A stretch of 64,000 bases of DNA from Chersky-840 sp963811775 (GCA_963811775.1 CAWESO010000002.1:682001-746000), one strand, 5' to 3'. Shown: positions 54,276 through 63,703, numbered from the stretch's first letter. Notes: a model not told the origin generated them from the sequence alone. Translations and numbers: made by a program.

Positions 54276-54362
54276 CGGAGGAGGTGGGATTCGAACCCAC
54301 GGTGACCTTGCGACCACAACGGTTTTCGAGACCGTCCGATTCGTCCACTCTCGCACTCCTCC
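54276..54362 (-). tRNA. tRNA-Ser (anticodon CGA)
   Basis: This is an 87-nt class II tRNA. The acceptor strand GGAGGAG pairs with CTCCTCC, the anticodon loop reads TCTCGAAAA with CGA, and there is a long variable arm (GTGGTCGCAAGGTCAC). The T-loop GGTTCGAATCC is standard. No CCA is encoded. The accessory segment lies on its 3' side, the usual place for island integration. Confidence 0.93.
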
Positions 54363-54637
54363 AACTGGACCTTCGTGGTCTCCGCCGCCCTCTGTCCTCG
54401 TTGTCTGTCTGAATTCTGGGGCTTGGCGGCGATGGCCACGAACCGGCAATCGTACAGGCACGATGCGGGAGTGGTCTCCGGGATCTGGGTGGTGGCAGCT
54501 TCGGGCCTCCACTGGGAACGGCCCAGCCACGGGGCGTCTGCGCCAGGCCTCGAAGATCCCAAGGGGAACGCCGTCGCCGACGGGCCAAATCGTGCCGGGC
54601 CGAATTCGGAACGTGGTGTCGTCGGGATCGTCGAACC

Positions 54638-55060
54638 TCATGTTGGTGACGACCTCGGGTCGACGCGGAATACCGGGTAGTCCGCAGCCACCGCGGCACA
54701 CGCTGAAAGCGGTGCCCTCCAACTCAGTGGTATGTGCGGTCGTGCCCCCAGCGCGTAGTGCAGGTAGCGCTTGATGATCGGGGCCCGATCAGATGTCGGC
54801 ACCTCAACGAGATGGACCGAGCGGCGTCTCCCATGGACCAAGACAGCGTCGCCGCCCGCGGCTCGGACGTTCCTCACCCAGTTCGATCGTTCTCCGAACA
54901 TCGACACCAGATACCAGGATTGGTGGTAGCGAACGATGCCAGGGGTACCTCAACGATGTGCCCGCTGCGCCGCCCGCGCACGGCAAGGACCGAGGCTATT
55001 GGGAGCACTCGGGGAAGGGGTCCGGCAATGAATCGCCTGTGGATGGCTTTCGCCTCCGGT
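54638..55060 (-). pseudogene. Nitroreductase/deazaflavin-dependent oxidoreductase remnant
   Basis: Two frames together give a DUF385/Ddn-like protein. The N-terminal part has AGPLPRVLPIASVLAVRGRR in one frame. The C-terminal part has WYLVSMFGERSNWVRNVRAA, HLVEVPTSDRAPIIKRYL and VAADYPVFRVD in another. The change is near 54925-54940, where one base appears to be missing. No convincing start was found upstream, so this is probably a true remnant, though an error is possible. The family uses F420. The 275 bp to its left and about 260 bp to its right hold no recognised gene. Confidence 0.65.
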
Positions 55061-55319
55061 GTCGGTCTGCCCCCCTCGGATAGAGGGCCCTCATCTTGTC
55101 GGCCCGAGCCACACCTCGATTGTCCCTCATGAGCGGGAGTGCGATTCGCGACGACGTCGACCAGCCGTCGGGACTCGGACTCCCCTCGCAGACGCCGTCG
55201 CCGATACAGCGTCGCCGAGGCACCGGGACCTTCGCCTCTAGCCGACGCCCTGCCTGCGGGTCTAAGAAGCTTGGTAGGCACTCGGGTGTTTTCGGGAGCT
55301 CCGCACCGGGAGGAGGAGC

Positions 55320-56744
55320 GTGGTGGGCCAAGTGGACGATTTCATGCGGGCGACCGACGCGTTCTCCTGGTACATGGAGACCGATCCGGCGCTGCGGTCC
55401 ACCATCGTCGCCGTTGCGTGGCTCGACCAATCGCCGGACTGGGACGTCCTCGTCGATCGTCTCGAGCGGGCCACCCGCCTGGTCCCGATCTTCCGTCAAC
55501 GACCCGTCGAACCTCCGGGTCGACTGGCGACCCCTCGCTGGTCGTTCGACCCCGACTTCGACCTCTGTCGACACCTGTGCCGAGTCGGGTCGCCGCCACC
55601 GCACACGAGGGAAACGGTGCTCGAGTTGGCTCGACAGGCGGCGATGGCCAGCTTCGACGCCGCACACCCGTTGTGGAACTTCACCCTGGTCGAGCACCCC
55701 ACGGGCGGAGAGGCGGCGCTGGTCATGAAGCTGCACCACTCGTTGACCGATGGGGTCGGGGGAATGCAGCTGCTGCTCTCACTCTTCGACACCGAGAAGG
55801 TACCCCCACGCCAAGGAGCCCTTCCTGAGCCTCCCGACGAGTCGGCTCTTGGTGGCACCGAGCTTGTGGCGGCGTCCATTCTCCATAGTGGCCGAAAGCT
55901 CATCGCTGAGGTTCGGCATCAGGCGATCACCGCGCTCCCGGCCCTCGGGCATGCCGGGCTCCATCCACTCCGAACAGCGCGTGACGCCTTCGAGACATGG
56001 CGCTCCGTAGGACGCACCATCGCTCCGGTCGCCACCACGCTGTCTCCCATCATGAAGGGTCGGAGCCTCGGGCGCCGACTCGCCATGCTCGAGGTGGGTC
56101 TCCACGAGCTCAAGGCGGCATCTGCGGCGGCGGGTGGATCCGTGAACGACGGGTTTATGGCTGGGGTCACCGGGGGGCTCCGTCGATACCACGAACATCA
56201 CGGCCAACCCGTCGACGAGCTCCGCGTGACGTTGCCGATCAGCATCCGAACCGCGGGTGACCCGGTCGGCGGGAACCGCATCACCCTCGAGCGCTTTATG
56301 GTGCCAGTGAGCCTCACCGATCCCGCAGAGCGAATCACCGTCATCGCAAGACGGTGCCGAGCGGCGCGTGACGAGCGGTCGTTGCCCCACTCCAACGCCA
56401 TCGCCGGCGCGCTGAGCCTGCTGCCGTCCGGTGCCATCGGGAGCATGCTCAAACATGTGGACTTCCTGGCCAGTAACGTTCCGGGGCTCGACTTCCCCGT
56501 CTACCTGGCCGGAGCCCGAATGACACGGTTCGTACCCTTCAGCCCGACCCTCGGCTCCGCCGTCAACGTGACGCTGCTCTCCTATGACGGCGTGTGTGCG
56601 ATCGGAGTCACGGTCGACACCGCGGCGGTGCCCGATATCGATGTGTTCATGACCTGTCTCGATGCCGGATTCAGCGAGGTTCTGAGCGTCGGGCCCAAAG
56701 AGCAGACCGCGTCGCCGAGGGTGCCGTCCGCTGCCGACCGATAG
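55320..56744 (+). CDS. Wax ester synthase/diacylglycerol acyltransferase (WS/DGAT) family protein
   Basis: This 474-residue enzyme makes wax esters or triacylglycerol from acyl-CoA at the membrane or lipid-body surface. The catalytic motif HHSLTDG (HHxxxDG) lies near residue 142. The C-terminal half has SVNDGFMAGVTGGLRRY, LRVTLPISIR and the GNRITL and ASNVPG motifs typical of the family. GTG 55320 follows GGGAGGAGGAGC. It stands alone on the plus strand, after the remnant nitroreductase. Confidence 0.9.
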   Translation: MVGQVDDFMRATDAFSWYMETDPALRSTIVAVAWLDQSPDWDVLVDRLERATRLVPIFRQRPVEPPGRLATPRWSFDPDFDLCRHLCRVGSPPPHTRETVLELARQAAMASFDAAHPLWNFTLVEHPTGGEAALVMKLHHSLTDGVGGMQLLLSLFDTEKVPPRQGALPEPPDESALGGTELVAASILHSGRKLIAEVRHQAITALPALGHAGLHPLRTARDAFETWRSVGRTIAPVATTLSPIMKGRSLGRRLAMLEVGLHELKAASAAAGGSVNDGFMAGVTGGLRRYHEHHGQPVDELRVTLPISIRTAGDPVGGNRITLERFMVPVSLTDPAERITVIARRCRAARDERSLPHSNAIAGALSLLPSGAIGSMLKHVDFLASNVPGLDFPVYLAGARMTRFVPFSPTLGSAVNVTLLSYDGVCAIGVTVDTAAVPDIDVFMTCLDAGFSEVLSVGPKEQTASPRVPSAADR

Positions 56745-56841
56745 CCCGCGGAGGTGCCCCCAGGGTCAGTGCCCTCCTCTTCGCCCGACGCGGTGCGCGA
56801 TGGAGGCAACAACGAGACGGTCGGGCGGTTCGAGGCCCGTT

Positions 56842-57474
56842 CTAGAGCGCCTGAGCGAGCACGAACCGATGGGCGCCGTGGCCATTCGGGTCCGGGACCT
56901 CCCACGACGAGGCGACGGCGAAACCGGCGCCGCTGATCAGGGTCATGGTTGCGTCGGCCTCGTAGTGGCTCCAGTACATCGGCGTCCCGAGCCAGCTGGC
57001 ATCGTCTCTGTCCGCGGGATTGTCGTTCGACCCGATGCACGCGAGCGCCCACCCCCCGGCCCGCAGTGCGCGACGGAATTCCGCGAAGACGACGGAATGG
57101 TCCTCCCGGGGGACGTGGATGACGGCGTAGTAGCTCACCAGCGCGTCGAACGATGCGGTTCCCACGGGGAGAGACGACATCTCGCCCTCGACCGCTTTGA
57201 GCGGAGCGACGTGGGCCCGGGCCAGGACCAACTGCTCGAGGGAGATGTCGACGCCGACAACGGCGTGACCCAGCGCGACCAGGCACCGCGCCACGGAGAC
57301 ACCCGAGCCGCAGCCGACGTCGAGTATCTGCGCCGCGGGACGGATCCGGCTGTGGACCTCGGCCAGTAGGGCCACGTCACGTCCGTCGACAGGGCGGGCG
57401 GCGTGGTACCGGCCACCCTCCCGGTCGTACCCCTGCCGGACCAGCTCGCGTCGCTCGTCGCCCAGGCGCGCCAC
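56842..57474 (-). CDS. Class I SAM-dependent methyltransferase
   Basis: This 210-residue methyltransferase has motif I ILDVGCGSGVSVARCL and motif II GVDISLEQLVLA. Motif III is FDALVSYYAVIHVP, followed by LRAGGWALACIGS. It belongs to the Methyltransf_11/25 type, acting on a small molecule. The substrate is unknown. It lies 39 bases downstream of tadA, on the same strand, and may share its transcript. Confidence 0.85.
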   Translation of the reverse strand: MARLGDERRELVRQGYDREGGRYHAARPVDGRDVALLAEVHSRIRPAAQILDVGCGSGVSVARCLVALGHAVVGVDISLEQLVLARAHVAPLKAVEGEMSSLPVGTASFDALVSYYAVIHVPREDHSVVFAEFRRALRAGGWALACIGSNDNPADRDDASWLGTPMYWSHYEADATMTLISGAGFAVASSWEVPDPNGHGAHRFVLAQAL

Positions 57475-57513
57475 GGGCCCCGATCCTACGGCGCGCCCTC
57501 GACCGACCCCGGG

Positions 57514-57996
57514 TCAGCGCCGAGCGGCGAAGAACTCCTCCAGCACCTGCGCGCACCGCTGGGCCAGGACCCCGCCGGTGACCGGAAGCTCGTGGTTCAG
57601 GCGTGGATCGGCGCACAGTTGGTACAGCGTCCCGCACGAGCCGGCCTTGGGGTCGGTGGCGCCGAAGACGAGTCGCCCGACCCGCGCCGCCACCAGCGCC
57701 CCCGCGCACATCGCACAGGGCTCGAGCGTCACCACCAGGGTGACGTCACCGAGTCGCCACGTGCCCAGGGCTTCCGCCGCGTCGCGCAGCGCCAGGATCT
57801 CGGCGTGTGCCGTCGGGTCGATCCGGAATTCCCGTTCGTTGTGGCGTCTCGACACCATCCGGCCGTCGACGAGCGCCACCGCCCCGACCGGCACGTCGTC
57901 GTGTGCGGGGGCGAGGGCCGCCTCGTCGAGCGCCATCCGCATGGCGGCCACGTCGTCGAGGTGCGCCGCAGCGTCGGTCGGTGCGCTCTCAGCCAT
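57514..57996 (-). CDS. tadA: tRNA adenosine deaminase
   Basis: This 160-residue cytidine-deaminase-fold enzyme converts A34 to inosine in tRNA-Arg(ACG). The zinc and proton-shuttle site is THAEILAL (HAE), and the other ligands are in TLEPCAMCAGAL (PCxxC). The C-terminal LNHELPVTGGVLAQRCAQVL is typical. The start is ATG 57996. The open frame runs to 58101 but overlaps the tRNA-Ser gene, so that extension is rejected. Position next to tRNA-Ser, ffs and dnaX is the common actinobacterial arrangement. Confidence 0.88.
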   Translation of the reverse strand: MAESAPTDAAAHLDDVAAMRMALDEAALAPAHDDVPVGAVALVDGRMVSRRHNEREFRIDPTAHAEILALRDAAEALGTWRLGDVTLVVTLEPCAMCAGALVAARVGRLVFGATDPKAGSCGTLYQLCADPRLNHELPVTGGVLAQRCAQVLEEFFAARR

Positions 57997-58059
57997 GCCC
58001 AGACGGTAGGGCAGACGGCAGGCGGGGTCGTCCCCCCGCCCCGCCGCCGGCCCGTCACG

Positions 58060-58144
58060 CGGAGGAGGTGGGATTTGAACCCACGGTGAGTTTCCCCACA
58101 CACGATTTCCAGTCGTGCCGATTCGGCCGCTCTCGCACTCCTCC
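58060..58144 (-). tRNA. tRNA-Ser (anticodon GGA)
   Basis: This is an 85-nt class II tRNA with acceptor GGAGGAG/CTCCTCC, anticodon loop CTGGAAA with GGA, a long variable arm (GTGTGGGGAAACTCAC) and a T-loop GGTTCAAATCC. It shares its acceptor stem with the tRNA-Ser at 54276, from which it differs mainly in the anticodon and variable arms. Confidence 0.93.
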
Positions 58145-58202
58145 GGAGCTGCCGGTGTGCAGCAGCAGGGAGGCTATCGTCTGCGATGCGTTATCCGGTG
58201 CT

Positions 58203-58316
58203 CCGTGCGACGGCCGGGTCCTGCGCAACGGTCCCCCGTGAACCGAGTCAGGGCCGGAAGGCAGCAGCTCTCAGCGGGTCCGGCCGTGTGCCGTAGCAAA
58301 CCTGGCCGTCGCACCG
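58203..58316 (+). ncRNA. ffs: Signal recognition particle RNA (small bacterial type)
   Basis: The conserved apical part GTCAGGGCCGGAAGGCAGCA lies at about 58247-58266, with the GGAA tetraloop at 58256-58259 and the asymmetric loop AGCAG. The ends pair perfectly over eleven bases (58205-58215 with 58304-58314). Limits may be off by a few bases, and pairing could extend to CGGTGC at 58196. It lies between tRNA-Ser and dnaX, as usual in actinobacteria. Confidence 0.88.
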
Positions 58317-58405
58317 ATCACCGGCACCTCGAACAACCTGCATCGCCCCCGCCGACGACGGTCGAGGCGGAAGGGGGCGCCCGGTCCCCCCGGTAGGCTG
58401 CGGCC

Positions 58406-60466
58406 GTGGCCGACTCGGGCGACAAGGACCCTGTTCCGTACCAGTCTCTGTACCGTCGTTTCCGCCCGCAGCGCTTCGAAGAGGTGCTCGGCCAGGAGCA
58501 CGTCAGCCTGGCTTTGAGAAACGCGGTGCGCGACGGCCGGGTGGGCCACGCCTACCTGTTCAGCGGGCCGCGCGGCACCGGGAAGACCTCGACGGCCCGG
58601 ATCCTGGCCAAGGCGTTGAACTGCGCCGCGATCGAGGACGGGGAGCCCTGCGGGCGCTGTGACTCCTGCGTCGAGATCGCGCGCGGCGCGTCCCTCGACG
58701 TGCACGAGCTCGACGCCGCCTCCAACAACGGCGTGGACGCCATGCGCGACCTGGTGTCGCACGCCGCGCTGGGCACACCGGGCCGGTGGAAGGTCTACAT
58801 CGTCGACGAGGTGCACATGCTCTCCCCGGCCGCGTCGAACGCGCTGTTGAAGACCCTCGAGGAGCCGCCCGGCCACGTCGTCTTCGTGCTGGCCACCACC
58901 GATCCGCAGAAGGTGCTCCCCACCATCCGCAGCCGTACCCAACATTTCGAGTTCCGCCTCCTCGGACCCGAGACGCTGTCGGGCCTGCTCCGCCAGGTGC
59001 GCAGTGCCAGTGGCCTGTCGGTCCCCGACGAGGCCATCGACGCGGCCGTGCGGCGGGGCCGGGGCTCGGCCCGCGACGCGCTGTCGGCGCTCGACCAGGT
59101 GGCCGCCGGCGGCGTCGTCGACGACGACATCGAGGTCCTCGCCGAGCTGGCCGAAGCCCTGGCCGAGCACGACTCCTCCCGGGCGCTCGTCGCGGTGGCC
59201 CACGCCAGCGAGGCGGGCCGGGACCCGCAGCGTCTGGCCTCCGACCTCGCCGAGTACCTCCGCCAAGGCTTCCTGGCCATCGTGGCCGGTGAGCTGGTGA
59301 GCATGTCGGGCTCGGACCGGGACCGGGTCGAAGACGTGGCCCGACGCCTCGGGCTCCCGGCCCTCGTGCGCAGCCTCGAGGGGCTGGGCCGGGCCCAGGT
59401 CGACATGCGCGACATCCCCGACCAGCGCGTGCACCTCGAAGTCGCGCTCATCAAGCTCACGCACCCGCAGGCTGACGACTCCGCCAGCGCCCTGCTCGAA
59501 CGGGTCGAACGGCTCGAGCGCGCCCTGGCCGAAGGCGGGGGAACCCGCAATGCGGCGCCCACCGAGATCATCGCACCGCGTTCGGTCGAGGCCCCGCCCG
59601 CGCCACGCGGTTCGCCCCCGCCGACGCGCGCCGGCGACGGTGCTTCCGCCGCCCCCCCCGCCGACGCACCGTCATCCTCGTCCGAGACGCTCGACAACCC
59701 CGATCCCGCTCCGTCACCCCCGCCCGGCGCCGAGAGCGGCCCCGACCTCGCCCGCCGGACCCTCGGCGCGGTGCGGCGGCAGGGAAGCGGGTCGCGCCGG
59801 ACCCCGAGTACCTCGAGCGCCCCGAGTGCGGGGGACACCGGCGCGCTCGATGCGCCTGCCGGTGTGGCGGGCGCGGCATCACGTCCGGCCACCGCCTCTG
59901 GCGGTGGCGCCGCGGCCGGTGGCGGCTCGCTCCCGACGCGCGACGAGCTCGTGCAGGTGTGGGGGGACGGGCTGCTCGCCGCGTTGCCCAACCGGGCCCG
60001 GGCCCGGTTCAGGGTGGGACGGTTCACCGACGTCGACGGCGCCACGGCGGTCTTCGCTCTTCCCAACGAGACGCACCGCTCCTACTGCGAGGAGGTCCGG
60101 CCCGAGGTCGAGGCCGCCTTGGCGACACGTTTCGGGACGGCGGTGCCCATCCATCTCGTCGTCGACACCGAGAACGGCGACGACCCCGGCGCGGTGCCAC
60201 CGGCGTCGTCGGCCCCGGCGGCGCGCCCGGACACTGCGACACGGCCCTCGGCGCGGTCGCGGCCACGCTCGACGGCATCCCGGGCAGGGCGCGCCCAGCG
60301 TGCTCCCGACGACAGCGTCTCGGCTCCGGCTGTCGACACCGACCACGACGACTCCCCTGATCTCCTCGACCCGGCCGTGCTCGCGGCCGAGACCGAGCCC
60401 GCCGGCGCCGGGCTCACACCGGAGCAGCGGCTGATGCAGGCCTTCCCCGGCGCCGAGGAGGTGTAG
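58406..60466 (+). CDS. dnaX: DNA polymerase III subunit gamma/tau
   Basis: This 686-residue clamp-loader subunit has the AAA+ P-loop GPRGTGKTSTA near residue 55 and a four-Cys zinc module (NCAAIEDGEPCGRCDSC). Further motifs are VYIVDEVHML (Walker B), LEEPPGHVVFVLATT (sensor 1) and RGSARDALSALDQ (sensor 2 region). After about residue 390 comes an Ala/Pro-rich linker, then a C-terminal domain (LPTRDELVQVWGDGLL) typical of actinobacterial tau. GTG 58406 is the start. No poly-A slippery site for a short gamma form is seen. recR follows after two bases. Confidence 0.93.
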   Translation: MADSGDKDPVPYQSLYRRFRPQRFEEVLGQEHVSLALRNAVRDGRVGHAYLFSGPRGTGKTSTARILAKALNCAAIEDGEPCGRCDSCVEIARGASLDVHELDAASNNGVDAMRDLVSHAALGTPGRWKVYIVDEVHMLSPAASNALLKTLEEPPGHVVFVLATTDPQKVLPTIRSRTQHFEFRLLGPETLSGLLRQVRSASGLSVPDEAIDAAVRRGRGSARDALSALDQVAAGGVVDDDIEVLAELAEALAEHDSSRALVAVAHASEAGRDPQRLASDLAEYLRQGFLAIVAGELVSMSGSDRDRVEDVARRLGLPALVRSLEGLGRAQVDMRDIPDQRVHLEVALIKLTHPQADDSASALLERVERLERALAEGGGTRNAAPTEIIAPRSVEAPPAPRGSPPPTRAGDGASAAPPADAPSSSSETLDNPDPAPSPPPGAESGPDLARRTLGAVRRQGSGSRRTPSTSSAPSAGDTGALDAPAGVAGAASRPATASGGGAAAGGGSLPTRDELVQVWGDGLLAALPNRARARFRVGRFTDVDGATAVFALPNETHRSYCEEVRPEVEAALATRFGTAVPIHLVVDTENGDDPGAVPPASSAPAARPDTATRPSARSRPRSTASRAGRAQRAPDDSVSAPAVDTDHDDSPDLLDPAVLAAETEPAGAGLTPEQRLMQAFPGAEEV

Positions 60467-60468
60467 CG

Positions 60469-61068
60469 GTGTTCACCGGCCCGCTGCAGTCCCTCGTCGA
60501 CGAGTTCGGCCGCCTGCCCGGCATCGGGCCGAAGTCGGCCCAGCGCATCGCCTTCCACCTGTTGAAGGTGGCGCCCGAGGACGCCAACCGTCTGGCCGAG
60601 GCGATCGTGGCGGTCAAGGAGCGCATCACGTTGTGCCCCCAGTGCTTCAACGTCGCCGAGGGCGGCCTGTGCGCGATCTGCGCCGACTCCCGGCGCGACG
60701 GCACGGCGCTGTGCGTCGTCGAGGACCCCCGTGACATCGTGGCCGTCGAGAAGACCCAGGAGTTCCGCGGTCGGTATCACGTCCTGCACGGCGCGCTCAA
60801 CCCGATCGAGGGGATCGGGCCCGAGCAGTTACGCGTGAAGGAGCTGCTCGAGCGGCTCAGTGACGAGGAGATCACCGAGATCATCTTGTGCACCAACCCC
60901 AACCTCGAGGGCGAGGCCACCGCCATGTACCTGGCGCGACTGCTCAAGCCGCTCGGGTTGACCGTGACCCGCATCGCCAGCGGTCTCCCCGTGGGCGGGG
61001 ATCTCGAGTACGCCGATGAGCTCACGCTGGGCCGTGCCCTCGAGGGCCGGCGCCAGGTGGAGGCCTGA
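60469..61068 (+). CDS. recR: Recombination protein RecR
   Basis: This 199-residue recombination mediator works with RecF and RecO in gap repair. It has a helix-hairpin-helix (FGRLPGIGPKSAQRIAFHLL) and a zinc finger (LCPQCFNVAEGGLCAICAD). The Toprim domain carries CVVEDPRDIVAVEKT and later TNPNLEGEATAMYLARLL. The length is standard. GTG 60469 lies two bases after dnaX, so the two form an operon. Confidence 0.94.
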   Translation: MFTGPLQSLVDEFGRLPGIGPKSAQRIAFHLLKVAPEDANRLAEAIVAVKERITLCPQCFNVAEGGLCAICADSRRDGTALCVVEDPRDIVAVEKTQEFRGRYHVLHGALNPIEGIGPEQLRVKELLERLSDEEITEIILCTNPNLEGEATAMYLARLLKPLGLTVTRIASGLPVGGDLEYADELTLGRALEGRRQVEA

Positions 61069-61073
61069 GCGAC

Positions 61074-62108
61074 TCAGTCCCACAACTCGGGCTGGCTGGC
61101 GCCGGGCTCGAGCGCGAAGTAGCCGGGGAGCTCGTCCGACGGGGTATCGAGGTAGACCTTGGCCTCCGGGGGCTGGGCGAAACGGCCGTGGCTCCAGCGC
61201 ACCTCGACGTGTCCCTGCACCGACCGGCGTCGTTGGGTGGCTCGCTCGACGTAGGAGGCGGACCAGTTGACCTGCGGCTGCCCCGACGCGGCGGCGGCGA
61301 TGTCGAGGTCCACCAGACGGTAGGCCTGGCGCCAGTCCCACGAGCTGGCCACCCGCAGCCGGAGGGAGCGGCGGGGGTCGGCCCCCAGCATGAAGTAGGC
61401 GGCGTTGCCGATGCGCAGCAGTCGCCAGAGCATCCTCTCGGCCGCCGCGCCTCCCGTGATGTTGGCGGCCCACCGCTCCGCCGAGTCCTGGCTGACGCGG
61501 GCGCACAACTGCCGATAGGCAGCGCGCGCCTCGGGTGGGTAGGACTTTCCCGGCAGGGCGCGCCGCAGGCGTTGGCGCTCCTCGGTGCTCAGCGTGCCGG
61601 GGTCGTCGGGGAGATCGGCGAGGCCGGTGACGCGTCGACACGCGTGGTACAGGGCTCGCAGCTCCTCGGGAGCCACGACCTCGTACCAGTCGGTCTGCTC
61701 CCACGCTCCGGACGTGGCCAGGAGCCCGTCGAACAGGCGGGCCGGGGAGGGGTTGGCGATGTTGCGCGACAGGTACTTGCAGCTGACCAGGTACACGTGG
61801 TCGATGCGCAGGTCCACCGGCGCCACCTCGTCGCCGGGCGGCCGGCGGCCCCCGGTCCACTCGATCAGGCGGGGGCGCCTCCCCCGCAGCGCGTCCTCGG
61901 CGTCGAGGAAGGCCCGTCCGTTGGCGAAGGCGGTGGCGAATTCGGCGTCGAAGCGCCCGGAGTCCGACAAGGACTCGAGCTGGTCCCAGGTGGCGTCGGG
62001 GATCTCGAGTTGTGGGGGGCGCCGGCTCAGCGCGGCGCGCAGGTCCTCGATGCCGAGTGTGCCGAGCGCGGTGGCGAGCTCGGTGACCGTGGTGCGGTCA
62101 TCGGGCAC
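61074..62108 (-). CDS. Putative nuclease-like partner of the adjacent DNA methyltransferase
   Basis: This 344-residue protein was not assigned to a named family. Near residues 83-125 it has IEW, then VDLRIDHVYLVSCKYLSRN, then NPSPARLFDGLL. An acidic residue followed by a strand ending in S-x-K, then Asn-Pro-Ser-Pro, resembles a PD-(D/E)XK nuclease core in some type II restriction enzymes. Later parts are helical with many Arg, and the end has VDLDIAAAASGQPQVNW. GTG 62108 overlaps the methyltransferase stop, so the two are coupled. ATG 62180 is the alternative. Its GC content is higher than that of the methyltransferase. Confidence 0.55.
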   Translation of the reverse strand: MPDDRTTVTELATALGTLGIEDLRAALSRRPPQLEIPDATWDQLESLSDSGRFDAEFATAFANGRAFLDAEDALRGRRPRLIEWTGGRRPPGDEVAPVDLRIDHVYLVSCKYLSRNIANPSPARLFDGLLATSGAWEQTDWYEVVAPEELRALYHACRRVTGLADLPDDPGTLSTEERQRLRRALPGKSYPPEARAAYRQLCARVSQDSAERWAANITGGAAAERMLWRLLRIGNAAYFMLGADPRRSLRLRVASSWDWRQAYRLVDLDIAAAASGQPQVNWSASYVERATQRRRSVQGHVEVRWSHGRFAQPPEAKVYLDTPSDELPGYFALEPGASQPELWD

Positions 62109-63618
62109 GGGGAGCGCTGCGCCGGCTCGAAGATGTGGCGTTGGTTTCGAGCGCTTGTTCTTCCATCCGAACCTGCTCAATCAAGCCCGACGCATAGCGA
62201 CAAAGGCGGTCGTGACCTTCAGGAGACTCCATCTCGATAACGTCGTAGACGGCGCCAAACTTCTCGTTTTCGCGCGGGGAGCTAATTGCCCGCCACGCTC
62301 GATCGCCAGCACTCTTCGGCAGCGGTGCGTCAGTCGTTAGAAGAACGAGCGGGATTTCTGGGTAGTCAGCATGAAGGACGGCTGCCTTTCCCAATGCCTT
62401 CCACAGAGTATCGGTACGCTTGAGCCCTGCGCGAGTGCTTGTGAATGCACCAGAGACATCAAAGAACCAGGGTTTTCCCATCTTATCGACAGCTGAAAAG
62501 TTCACTTCAACGCCGGCCGCTACGCGAGTGTTTGGAATGATCTCATCGAAGCCACAGACTCCGAGAAGTTCCTGAGCCATCTCGCGAGCTCGCATTCCTT
62601 CGCGTCGTGCGCGCGCTTGGAAATCGTCCGTGTTGATCGTTGTACTCTTGGTTCGACGCGAATTTCTCGCAACCTCGTTGGCTTCACCGAGAGCCAGACG
62701 CGCTGCGCGTGCCTTGTCGATTCGCTCCTCTGCCAGACGTACGTATTCGGGGTCGGTGTCATATCCCACATATCGCCGACCCACGCGATCTGCCGCTATC
62801 GCTGTAGTCCCGGAACCGATAAACGGATCGAGTACTAGATCATCTCGGTACGTGTACAGCTCGATCAGTCGCAAAGGCAGTTCCACCGGGAACGGAGCAG
62901 GGTGTCCCACCTGCCTAGCGCTTTCGCTGGGGATCTCCCAGACGTCAGTTGTTGCCTCCATGAATTCGTCTTTGGTTACAGAAATGCCTGACCTGCGGTC
63001 GTTTTGTTTGGTCTCGGCCCGTGTCACGCGATCAAATCGACCCTTGCTCGCAATGATGACTCGCTCGGTCACGTCTCTCAGTACGGGATTGGCAGGACTC
63101 TGATATGAGCCCCACGCGCAGGAGCTACTTGCTCCCCGTGCCTTGAGCCAGATCACTTCCCCACGAAGCAGTAGTCCAAGATCATCTTGAAGGATGCCAA
63201 TTACATCGGCGGAGAGGGATCGATAGGGCTTGCGGCCGAGATTGGCGACGTTGACAGCGATTCGCCCACCAGGCTCAAGCGTGCGAACGCACTCGGCGAA
63301 GACGTCCCTGAGCATCATGAGGTACTCAAGGTAGCTGGCAGGAACGTGACCCTCGCCGAGTGCTTCCTCGTATTCCTTGCCGGCAAAGTAAGGGGGTGAG
63401 GTGACTACAAGCGCGACCGAGGAGGAGTCGATCTCACGCATCTTCCGAGCATCCGCGGCAATGATCTTTCCGTCGATGGGAGATGTTTCAACGTCATCAT
63501 CGTCGGACAGCGTGGGTGGAGTGAAACGGGCATAGAACCCACTGGCATCGTGACTCTCTCGCCGTCCCACGCCGAATGGCGAGGTGGTAGTGGGCTTGCG
63601 GCGACTGCTCACTGGCAT
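62098..63618 (-). CDS. Site-specific DNA methyltransferase (beta class, N4-cytosine/N6-adenine) with C-terminal extra domain
   Basis: In this 506-residue protein the catalytic motif VVTSPPYFAG (SPPY, residues 74-77) comes before the SAM motif LDPFIGSGTTAIAADRVG (264-273), the order of beta-class enzymes. Residues 130-250 would hold target recognition. From about 335 to 480 there is a second domain with VAAGVEVNFSAVD and PWFFDVSGAFTSTR, resembling a degenerate PD-(D/E)XK core. ATG 63618 follows GGAGAGTT. Base and codon use are clearly less GC-rich than in neighbours, indicating transfer. The recognition site is unknown. Confidence 0.8.
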   Translation of the reverse strand: MPVSSRRKPTTTSPFGVGRRESHDASGFYARFTPPTLSDDDDVETSPIDGKIIAADARKMREIDSSSVALVVTSPPYFAGKEYEEALGEGHVPASYLEYLMMLRDVFAECVRTLEPGGRIAVNVANLGRKPYRSLSADVIGILQDDLGLLLRGEVIWLKARGASSSCAWGSYQSPANPVLRDVTERVIIASKGRFDRVTRAETKQNDRRSGISVTKDEFMEATTDVWEIPSESARQVGHPAPFPVELPLRLIELYTYRDDLVLDPFIGSGTTAIAADRVGRRYVGYDTDPEYVRLAEERIDKARAARLALGEANEVARNSRRTKSTTINTDDFQARARREGMRAREMAQELLGVCGFDEIIPNTRVAAGVEVNFSAVDKMGKPWFFDVSGAFTSTRAGLKRTDTLWKALGKAAVLHADYPEIPLVLLTTDAPLPKSAGDRAWRAISSPRENEKFGAVYDVIEMESPEGHDRLCRYASGLIEQVRMEEQALETNATSSSRRSAPRAR

Positions 63619-63639
63619 AACTCTCCATGTGCCGGCGCA

Positions 63640-63667
63640 AAGTTAGATCGAGTGGTCATCTCCACAA
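63640..63667 (-). promoter_or_regulatory. Candidate promoter of the DNA methyltransferase gene
   Basis: A -35-like TTGTGG (63667-63662) and a -10 TAACTT (63645-63640) have a 16-bp spacer. The start site would lie about 15 bases before ATG 63618. Confidence 0.4.
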
Positions 63668-63703
63668 TTGATAGTAGTGAGCTGTCACATTGCGATCGGG
63701 GAA

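Noticed and set aside
54247..54362. Attachment-site duplication of the tRNA-Ser 3' end
   Set aside because: The only other copy seen is the tRNA-Ser(GGA) gene at 58060-58144, which is a true tRNA, so no att repeat can be claimed.
57997..58101. Longer start for tadA
   Set aside because: The extension would translate part of tRNA-Ser(GGA).
58271..59464. Minus-strand frame over SRP RNA and dnaX
   Set aside because: It is a shadow of dnaX and overlaps a structured RNA gene.
58406..60466. Programmed frameshift in dnaX
   Set aside because: No A-rich slippery sequence was seen, and the frame is open to the full tau length.
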